A DNA stretch of 5,015 bases, taken from contig NZ_CAMYEZ010000137.1 of the NCBI RefSeq assembly GCF_947254915.1, positions 1 to 5,015 of the forward strand, written 5' to 3'. The notes beneath the pieces were generated by a model that saw nothing but the letters and a program-made list of their open reading frames with translations, made no database searches and was not told the DNA's origin. Within the stretch, counting starts at the first letter, position 1; every line of letters begins with the position of its first letter. This stretch comes from an uncultured Porphyromonas sp. (GTDB lineage Bacteria; Bacteroidota; Bacteroidia; Bacteroidales; Porphyromonadaceae). A program made the translations under genes and the position numbers. Below, piece after piece: positions 1 through 5,015 of this stretch.

Positions 1-854
1 ATACGATTGGTGATCATAGCCCACATGCACTCACGCTGCCAGTGCTCTTTTTGGTAAGGCGTGGCTCGCTCCTCATAGAGCTGATAGCTGTGCTCTAAGC
101 CTTGGATCCAGTTTTTAATCTTCTTGGTCCGACTAGAGGATCGGTCTATGGAGCCTATATTGGGAAAGTAGTAGTAAAAGGGCAGATCCGTGATTACCGT
201 CCGAGGATTCTTGAGGATCACCTCGCTCCACCAGGGGAAGTCTTCGAAGATAACCCCTTTGAGAAAGGGCACATCCTGCACTAAACTCCTACGAAGCAGG
301 TGGCGCCACACGTAGAAGTGCTTGATCGGGTACTCAATCCTCGTATGGCTGTACTCCGTGACATGAGCGAAGATGTCGTCGGTCGTGTAGTACTTGACCT
401 CGTCTAGCGAAAATTGACGCTTGAGTCCGCGCGGCATCGTATTATCAATGTTAAAGCCTAGTGCGTGACGTACAAGAAGAAGAGGCCGAAAGAGTGGGTC
501 TTTGTACCAAGTGACAATGTCTGCTTCCTCTTGCTCGACTAGGGCATAGGCGATCTCAAAGGTCTGAGGATGGATCAGATCGTCTGAGTCCAAGAAGTTG
601 ATAAAAGTTCCCTTAGCCACGGCCATACCTGCGTTGCGGGCATCGGATAGTCCTCCATTCGCCTTCGTAACAATCTTAAAGCGTGGGTCTCTCTCGGCAT
701 ACTCTGCTAGGATCTGTGCACTATTGTCAGAGCTTCCATCATTGACACAGATAGCCTCCCAGTCGGTGAAGGTCTGCGCTAGGACGCTATCTAGACAGCG
801 TCGCAGGTACTTCTCTACATTGTATACGGGGATGATGACGGAGATCTTGGGCAT
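1..854 (-). CDS. Family 2 glycosyltransferase, C-terminus cut off by window edge
   Basis: This is a GT-A fold family 2 glycosyltransferase that probably transfers a sugar from a nucleotide-sugar donor to a surface polysaccharide at the cytoplasmic face of the membrane. The ATG is at 854-852, with an in-frame TAG five codons upstream. The frame then stays open for 284 codons to the left edge, so the end is missing. Visible motifs are the N-terminal strand with ISVIIPVYNVEKYL (residues 4-17), VNDGSSDNS (37-45) for nucleotide binding, the NGGLSDARNAG segment (66-76), the metal-binding DSDD (89-92), and FEDFPWW (203-209), whose ED is the likely catalytic-base region. No signal peptide or membrane segment is seen in the visible part. 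It follows the gene at 1723-878 with a 23-bp gap and no visible promoter, so cotranscription is likely. The family is secure; donor, acceptor and linkage cannot be told from sequence. Confidence 0.93.
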   Translation of the reverse strand, partial: MPKISVIIPVYNVEKYLRRCLDSVLAQTFTDWEAICVNDGSSDNSAQILAEYAERDPRFKIVTKANGGLSDARNAGMAVAKGTFINFLDSDDLIHPQTFEIAYALVEQEEADIVTWYKDPLFRPLLLVRHALGFNIDNTMPRGLKRQFSLDEVKYYTTDDIFAHVTEYSHTRIEYPIKHFYVWRHLLRRSLVQDVPFLKGVIFEDFPWWSEVILKNPRTVITDLPFYYYFPNIGSIDRSSSRTKKIKNWIQGLEHSYQLYEERATPYQKEHWQRECMWAMITNR

Positions 855-877
855 AAGAGATGGACTATGTATATGGT

Positions 878-1723
878 TCAGACTATGTTGTGAAAGCGCT
901 CGGGTATCTCAACGATGAGACAGAGTCCCAGCATAGCGGGCTTGTTCCACGCATAGGGGGGACGTATACAGGTCTGTAGCTTGCGGGCTAGTCTAGTCGT
1001 ACAGTCCCACGAACGAGCTTTATGGTTGGTCACCTGCTGGATGGTTTTCGACCGCTTGGCGATATGCTTGGTCCAGCCCGCCTCTCGTCGGTCGGGATCG
1101 GCAAAGCGTGCCTCAATACGCTTCATATCAAAGTAGCCGAAGTGAAAGAGGTAGAGCTGCGGATCAATGGTGAAGTTGTGCCCCTTGACACGGTGAAAGC
1201 CCGATCCCCAGATGACTGGCTGAGCGATGACGCAAGGCTTGGTGTAGCGTGTCGATAGCCGTGCGTAGTGACGCTGCTGGAGGAAAGGTCTATCCTCTCG
1301 GATGTCGCTCTCTTTCTCAAGATGCTGTCCTACATCGACGCCTAATCCTGAGACGCAGACGCCTACCTGCATCTGGCTCAGGTACTCTTTGAGTCTCATG
1401 CCAACGAGCGGGTCGACGACAAGTATTTCGTCTGCATCGACTCCGATGACGAGGTCGTAGCCTCCCATGGTGAGTAGCTCCTTGGCGCGCTCCGAGAGGA
1501 AAGCTAGTCGCTCCTTCCCTGCAGAGACTACCTGTCCTTGGATCTTATCTACCGCCACGACTGTGGCTTGAGGACACCAGTCGGGTAGGGGCTGATCCTT
1601 GCCATCTAGATAGATGTAGAGATGCTCCTCGCCTAGCTCTCGCCCGTAGTAGGTTGTCCACTTGCGCAGGTAGAAGTCATCATTGCGCACCATCGTTAGG
1701 GCGGCAACACGCTTGGTCTTCAT
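878..1723 (-). CDS. Glycosyltransferase, Glyco_tranf_2_4-like, directly downstream of gyrB
   Basis: This 281-residue protein looks like the Glyco_tranf_2_4 (PF13704) branch of GT-A enzymes, related to family 2 and family 92 transferases. The pattern is AALTMVRNDDFYLRKW at residues 7-22 (the usual 'mVkNE..yl.eW' start), the IYLDGKD strand at 37-43, VIGVDADE at 92-99 carrying the D-A-D metal/donor site, GSGFHRVKGH at 173-182, and LFHFGYFD at 192-199, matching the conserved late His/Tyr segment of the family. The C-terminal 80 residues are rich in Lys and Arg and may contact membrane or acceptor. The start is well fixed: the gyrB TAG lies in the same frame four codons upstream, leaving only 9 bp between genes and no room for a promoter. 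It is therefore probably read from the gyrB transcript, perhaps with translational coupling. It differs clearly from the two classical family 2 enzymes nearby, so it is not a recent duplicate of either. Substrate unknown. Confidence 0.9.
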   Translation of the reverse strand: MKTKRVAALTMVRNDDFYLRKWTTYYGRELGEEHLYIYLDGKDQPLPDWCPQATVVAVDKIQGQVVSAGKERLAFLSERAKELLTMGGYDLVIGVDADEILVVDPLVGMRLKEYLSQMQVGVCVSGLGVDVGQHLEKESDIREDRPFLQQRHYARLSTRYTKPCVIAQPVIWGSGFHRVKGHNFTIDPQLYLFHFGYFDMKRIEARFADPDRREAGWTKHIAKRSKTIQQVTNHKARSWDCTTRLARKLQTCIRPPYAWNKPAMLGLCLIVEIPERFHNIV

Positions 1724-1732
1724 AGTTAGGCG

Positions 1733-3706
1733 CTATGCGTCAATGTTGGCGTAGGTAGCGTTCTCCTCAATGAACTCGCGTCGTGGCTCAACATCTTCGC
1801 TCATAAGCATAGAGAAGACAGAGTCGGCACTGGCAAGGTTGTCTATGGTCACCTTGCGGAGGGTACGCGTCTGCGGATTCATCGTCGTGTCCCAGAGCTG
1901 TATATCGTTCATCTCTCCGAGACCTTTGTAGCGCTGTATCTTAATTCGGTTCTCCTGTCCGTTGCCATACTTGGTGACGAAATTAGCCTTCTCGTCATCT
2001 GTCCAGCAATACTCCTCAATGCGATCTTTCTTACAGAGGTAAAGGGGCGGATTGGCAATGTAGACGTAGCCGTTCTCGATGAGCGGACGCATATTGCGGA
2101 AGAAGAAGGTGAGAATCAGCGTGGCAATGTGCGCACCGTCGACATCGGCATCGGTCATGATGATGATCTTGTGGTAGCGAAGCTTGGAGAGGTTGAGCGC
2201 CTTAGAGTCTTCCTCTGTACCGACAGTCACGCCGAGCGCTGTGTAGATATTCTTGATCTCAGCATTGTCTAGGATGCGGTGCTGCATAGCCTTCTCCACG
2301 TTGAGGATCTTACCACGCAAGGGGAGGATCGCCTGATACTTGCTGTCTCGTCCCTGCTTGGCTGTACCACCTGCGGAGTCTCCCTCCACGATGAATAGCT
2401 CGCACTCGCTGGGATCTTTGCTTGAGCAGTCTGCCAGCTTACCTGGTAGTCCACCACCCGTGAGAGGTGACTTACGTTGTACCAGCTCACGAGCTCGGCG
2501 TGCTGCATGACGGGCCTGAGCAGCTAGGATGACCTTGTCTACGATAAGCTTAGCCTCTAGAGGATGCTCCTCAAGGTAGATCTCTAGCGCCTCGTTGACA
2601 GCGGCATCAACGACACCGACTATCTCGCTGTTACCGAGCTTTGTCTTCGTCTGTCCCTCAAACTGTGGCTCAGCAACCTTGACACTGACGATAGCGGTCA
2701 AGCCCTCACGGAAGTCATCGCCCGATATCTCCTCCTTGATCTTATCTAGGAGGTGCGAGTCGGTCGCATACTTCTTGAGCGTGCGAGTCAATCCACGGCG
2801 GAAGCCAGTTAAATGCGTACCGCCCTCAATGGTGTGAATGTCATTGACGTAGGTGTAGACGTTCTCTTGATAGGAGGTGTTGTAGGTCAGCGCAACCTCT
2901 ACGGGTACGCCCTGCTTCTCTGTTGTGTGATGGATGACATCGTGAATGAGAGACTCCTTAGCGCCATCCACGTAGCGGACGAACTCGCTCAGTCCATCCT
3001 CTGAGTAGAAGGTCCAGGACTTAGGCTGTCCCTCCTCATCGTGTACTCGATGGTCAATGAGCTTGAGGTGTAGACCAGCATTCAGATAGGAGAGCTCACG
3101 CAAACGGTGAGAGAGTGTGTCACTACTATATATTGTCTCACGAAAGATTGTGTCGTCAGGCTTGAAGGTAATGCGCGTTCCTGTATCCGAAGCCTCACCG
3201 ACCACCTCTACGCCCGTCAGAGGTTTCCCTCGGCTATACTCCTGGCGGTAGATCTTGCCGTCACGATGCACCTCGGCAATGAGTGACTCGGAGAGCGCAT
3301 TGACACAGGATACACCCACACCGTGGAGACCTCCTGATACCTTGTAGGAGCCTTTATCAAACTTACCGCCAGCGTGCAGCACCGTCATAACCACCTCTAG
3401 GGCACTCTTGCCCTCCTTGGCGTGCATGTCAACGGGGATACCACGACCGTTGTCAGTTACTTGTATAGAGTTATCTGCTAGGATCTCAACTAGTACCTCA
3501 GTACAGTAGCCTGCTAGAGCCTCATCGATGGAGTTGTCGACCACCTCGTAGACAAGGTGGTGAAGTCCCTTCTCGCTGATGTCTCCGATATACATAGCAG
3601 GGCGCTTGCGCACTGCCTCTAGTCCCTCGAGGACTTGTATGCTACTGGCTGAGTAAGCACCTTTTTCCTGTGGTGCAGTCTTCATGTCTTTCTCTTGTTC
3701 GCTCAT
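1733..3706 (-). CDS. gyrB: DNA gyrase subunit B
   Basis: GyrB is the ATPase and Toprim subunit of cytoplasmic DNA gyrase (GyrA2GyrB2), which introduces negative supercoils using ATP. All diagnostic parts are present in order. The GHKL ATPase has YEVVDNSIDEA (53-63; E54 matches the E. coli catalytic Glu42 and N58 the Mg-binding Asn46), TDNGRGIP (84-91; D85 matches Asp73), and SGGLHGVGVSCVNALS (124-139). The transducer has EGGTHLTGFR (294-303) and the QTK loop (352-354). The Toprim domain has EGDSAGG (441-447, E441), PLRGKILNVEKA (462-473) and DADVDG (D519/D521/D523). The tail has QRYKGLGEMN (591-600). At 657 residues it is the compact form, lacking the roughly 165-residue insert of gammaproteobacterial GyrB; the QTKTKLGN string favours GyrB over ParE. 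The position matching E. coli Arg136, tied to novobiocin resistance, is still Arg (R148). The ATG at 3706 is chosen, but Met8 (3685) is a possible alternative because the first residues are not conserved. Confidence 0.98.
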   Translation of the reverse strand: MSEQEKDMKTAPQEKGAYSASSIQVLEGLEAVRKRPAMYIGDISEKGLHHLVYEVVDNSIDEALAGYCTEVLVEILADNSIQVTDNGRGIPVDMHAKEGKSALEVVMTVLHAGGKFDKGSYKVSGGLHGVGVSCVNALSESLIAEVHRDGKIYRQEYSRGKPLTGVEVVGEASDTGTRITFKPDDTIFRETIYSSDTLSHRLRELSYLNAGLHLKLIDHRVHDEEGQPKSWTFYSEDGLSEFVRYVDGAKESLIHDVIHHTTEKQGVPVEVALTYNTSYQENVYTYVNDIHTIEGGTHLTGFRRGLTRTLKKYATDSHLLDKIKEEISGDDFREGLTAIVSVKVAEPQFEGQTKTKLGNSEIVGVVDAAVNEALEIYLEEHPLEAKLIVDKVILAAQARHAARRARELVQRKSPLTGGGLPGKLADCSSKDPSECELFIVEGDSAGGTAKQGRDSKYQAILPLRGKILNVEKAMQHRILDNAEIKNIYTALGVTVGTEEDSKALNLSKLRYHKIIIMTDADVDGAHIATLILTFFFRNMRPLIENGYVYIANPPLYLCKKDRIEEYCWTDDEKANFVTKYGNGQENRIKIQRYKGLGEMNDIQLWDTTMNPQTRTLRKVTIDNLASADSVFSMLMSEDVEPRREFIEENATYANIDA

Positions 3707-3724
3707 TGTAATAGGCTTATCGTC

Positions 3725-3770
3725 ACGAGAGGAAGGCTCTGTTCTATGAATGTAGAGAGACTCCTCCCGT
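3725..3770 (-). promoter_or_regulatory. Possible long-stem hairpin in the gyrB leader RNA
   Basis: In the minus-strand transcript ACGGGAGGAG (3770-3761) can pair over 10 bp with UUCCUCUCGU (3734-3725), eight Watson-Crick pairs plus two G-U. Both wobbles are G-U only in the minus-strand RNA and would be A-C mismatches in a plus-strand RNA, which fits a structure acting in the gyrB leader. The 26-nt loop can form a further CUCU/AGAG stem. The 3' arm ends 18 nt before the gyrB ATG. The 5' arm contains GGGAGGAG, a purine run resembling a Shine-Dalgarno sequence but too far from the ATG to serve it. The arms are purine/pyrimidine biased, so chance pairing is possible. Confidence 0.35.
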
Positions 3771-3788
3771 TAAGTGTCTTGAACAGTA

Positions 3789-3796
3789 CAAAGATA
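3789..3796 (-). promoter_or_regulatory. gyrB: Bacteroidetes -7 promoter box upstream of gyrB
   Basis: The minus strand reads TATCTTTG, a perfect match to the TAnnTTTG -7 consensus of the Bacteroidetes primary sigma factor. It lies in the only intergenic gap large enough for a promoter and would start transcription a few bases downstream, near 3783, giving a leader of roughly 75 nt. About 19-20 bases upstream, where a -33 TTTG/TTG would be expected, I see only a purine-rich stretch (GGAGGATTATAC), so the -33 element is weak or absent. It probably drives gyrB and the two glycosyltransferase genes behind it. Confidence 0.6.
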
Positions 3797-3896
3797 CAGA
3801 AAATGCGGGTATAATCCTCCTCCGAGTTTCTTTCCTTTACAATAAAAGGGTGGACAGCCCTGCTATATACTTAGGAAAGTGCGCTGGGGAGTCGGG

Positions 3897-4889
3897 CTAA
3901 TGGGGCTTGACTCTCCTAAGCCACCACTCGGTATAGCGCTTGCGCAGAGAGAGGAGGAACATATACGACGAGTAGCGTATGCCACGGAGAGGCTTTAACC
4001 CTAGGTCTTGCAACTCCTTCTCCATCTTGGAGAGATAGACGTGACGCTCAGGGTGATCCATACGCGCTAGCCGATGGTACGCACGGTAGATCATCTTGAG
4101 CGGATAGATCTCCAAGCGGTGCGCCACTTCTGGTGAGAGGTGTGACGGGTTGTTGCGCAAGAAGAATATGCGGTCACGACAAGCTAGGAGCAGGTCGTAG
4201 ACATTCTGTGGCTTAGCCACATGCACGATGCTTGTGGCGTGCAGTCGATAGTGATAGAGCGTGCGATCGGTGCATACCAAGCAGGTTGCACGAGCCACTA
4301 GTCTAGGCAGCAGGTAGTAGTCCTCAAAGACCCGACCCTCGGGCATCCGCTCATTATCAAACAGCTCACGGGGAAAGAGCTTATTCCAAAAGTGCCCAGA
4401 CACCTTGTCGCCAGTCATCATTATGGTCAAAGCTTCCTGCGAAGAGAGCGTCGTCAAGTAAGGCACCCGCAGACCACGCCGATCCTTTGTTGAGCCATCG
4501 GCGTAGTGCCTTTGCATAGGACAGAGTACGATGGCAGGCTGCGTGGGCGCTTGTCTTATAGCGTCGTAGAGCATTGACACATGGTGGGGATCTATCCAGT
4601 CATCCCCGTCTATCCAAGCAATGTAGTCGCCTTGCGCTAGGTCTAGGGCACGATTGCGCAGACGAGCTATTCCACCATTATGCTCCATACGGTGTAGCTG
4701 CATTCGTGCATCCTCGGCTGCATACCTGCGGGCTATTTCTGGCGAAGCATCTGTCGAGGCATCGTCCATCAGCAAGATCTCTAGATTGGGGTAGTCTTGC
4801 GATGCGACCGAGGCCAAACAATTATCAAGATAAGCCGCCTCATTATAAAAGGTGACTATCAACGTAATCAGTGGCTGGGTGTCGGACAT
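3897..4889 (-). CDS. Family 2 glycosyltransferase upstream of gyrB
   Basis: This is a complete 330-residue GT-A family 2 glycosyltransferase, likely working at the inner face of the cytoplasmic membrane on a surface glycan. Motifs in order are ITLIVTFYNEAAYLDNCL (8-25), LLMDDASTDAS (39-49) for nucleotide binding, the NGGIARLRNRAL segment (71-82), WIDGDDWIDP (92-101) with the metal-binding D94/D96/D97, SGHFWNKLFPRELF (164-177), and RVFEDYYLLPRL (186-197), where E189/D190 mark the likely catalytic-base region. The C-terminus (about 300-330) is basic and aromatic, with RYSSYMFLL and EWWLRR, suiting peripheral membrane contact; no true transmembrane span is seen. An in-frame TAG three codons before the ATG fixes the start. 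It begins 38 bp after the partial upstream gene, so it may share that gene's transcript, and it ends 190 bp before gyrB, which has its own promoter. It shares only general family motifs with the enzyme at 854-1. Donor and acceptor are unknown. Confidence 0.94.
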   Translation of the reverse strand: MSDTQPLITLIVTFYNEAAYLDNCLASVASQDYPNLEILLMDDASTDASPEIARRYAAEDARMQLHRMEHNGGIARLRNRALDLAQGDYIAWIDGDDWIDPHHVSMLYDAIRQAPTQPAIVLCPMQRHYADGSTKDRRGLRVPYLTTLSSQEALTIMMTGDKVSGHFWNKLFPRELFDNERMPEGRVFEDYYLLPRLVARATCLVCTDRTLYHYRLHATSIVHVAKPQNVYDLLLACRDRIFFLRNNPSHLSPEVAHRLEIYPLKMIYRAYHRLARMDHPERHVYLSKMEKELQDLGLKPLRGIRYSSYMFLLSLRKRYTEWWLRRVKPH

Positions 4890-4927
4890 ATCAAGCTAGG
4901 TCAAGGTAAATGTTTAGTAAATCGCTA

Positions 4928-5015
4928 TTAAGCTTTGCGGGTTCGTACGAAGAGCCACTCTTCGGAGGTTGCTTCGTCGATAATCTCTAGCCCCACGGAG
5001 GCTAACCCTGAGCAG
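4928..5015 (-). CDS. C-terminal end of a gene entering from the right; methyltransferase-like tail
   Basis: Only the last 28 codons are visible, ending in TAA at 4930-4928. The peptide ends in EIIDEATSEEWLFVRTRKA. An acidic helix followed by 'EEWLFVxxRK' is a common ending of class I SAM-dependent methyltransferases, where the last strand of the Rossmann sheet closes the protein just before a basic tail. That resemblance is from memory of the family, and the piece is too short to hold the SAM-binding motifs, so the product is a guess. That it codes is supported by a protein-like composition in this frame only, by a neat 38-bp gap to the next start on the same strand, and by a position that otherwise would have no gene. 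Confidence 0.5.
   Translation of the reverse strand, partial: CSGLASVGLEIIDEATSEEWLFVRTRKA

Noticed and set aside
598..918. Plus-strand open frames at 598-918, 1022-1258, 102-284 and 4574-4855.
   Set aside because: They run antisense to well-supported glycosyltransferase genes and have no recognisable domain; they are shadows.
2269..2508. Open frame of 79 codons on the minus strand inside gyrB, plus plus-strand frames at 2595-2837 and 2813-3004.
   Set aside because: They lie wholly within the conserved gyrB coding region in other frames and give low-complexity, non-protein-like translations.
3707..3726. Short leader ORF GTG ACG ATA AGC CTA TTA CAA TGA overlapping the gyrB start.
   Set aside because: Seven codons from a GTG with no ribosome-binding signal; chance occurrence.
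3841..3861. Possible terminator for the glycosyltransferase at 4889-3897: AGGG (3861-3858) and CCCT (3850-3847) around a 7-nt loop, then TTTTATT on the minus strand.
   Set aside because: The stem is only 4 bp and cannot be extended, which is too weak for an intrinsic terminator, although the position and T-rich tail are suggestive.
3889..3913. Inverted repeat GAGTC/GACTC spanning the stop codon of the gene at 4889-3897.
   Set aside because: The stem is 5 bp (7 with a bulge) around a 15-nt loop with no T tract after it; likely chance.
4901..4908. TACCTTGA on the minus strand as a -7 box for the glycosyltransferase at 4889.
   Set aside because: It lacks the TTTG ending, no TTG lies at the -33 distance, and the gap to the upstream gene is just 38 bp, so read-through from upstream is simpler.

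Overview
This window is about 5 kb of ordinary bacterial chromosome, and every supported gene lies on the minus strand. GyrB sequence features (a compact form of about 650 residues), a Bacteroidetes-type -7 promoter box (TAnnTTTG) upstream of it, and the lack of Shine-Dalgarno sequences next to start codons all point to Bacteroidetes, order Bacteroidales. Base composition is near half G+C by eye and CTAG tetramers are frequent. This would suit a Porphyromonas-like organism (for example the asaccharolytica/uenonis group), but the genus is my inference and was not tested by a search.

Layout in the direction of transcription (right to left): (1) 5015-4928, the last 28 codons of a gene entering from the right, with a tail resembling SAM-dependent methyltransferases; (2) 4889-3897, a complete 330-residue GT-A family 2 glycosyltransferase; (3) 3896-3707, the only sizeable intergenic gap, holding a well-matched -7 box and a leader that can form a 10-bp RNA helix; (4) 3706-1733, gyrB, the DNA gyrase B subunit, complete and intact; (5) 1723-878, a 281-residue glycosyltransferase of a different type (Glyco_tranf_2_4-like), starting 9 bp after the gyrB stop and in the same reading frame; (6) 854-1, a third glycosyltransferase (classical family 2), running off the left edge after 284 codons.

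Functionally, GyrB is the ATPase/Toprim half of the essential A2B2 topoisomerase that introduces negative supercoils. The three glycosyltransferases probably add sugars to a surface glycan such as LPS, capsule or glycoprotein. No nucleotide-sugar synthesis gene, flippase or polymerase is in view, so donor and acceptor cannot be named. The notable point is organisation: two glycosyltransferase genes sit so tightly behind gyrB, with no visible terminator or promoter between, that they probably share its transcript.

I found no tRNA, rRNA, CRISPR array, insertion sequence, phage gene, toxin-antitoxin pair or defence system, and no convincing undescribed system. The best leads are the gyrB-glycosyltransferase linkage and the possible leader structure ahead of gyrB.
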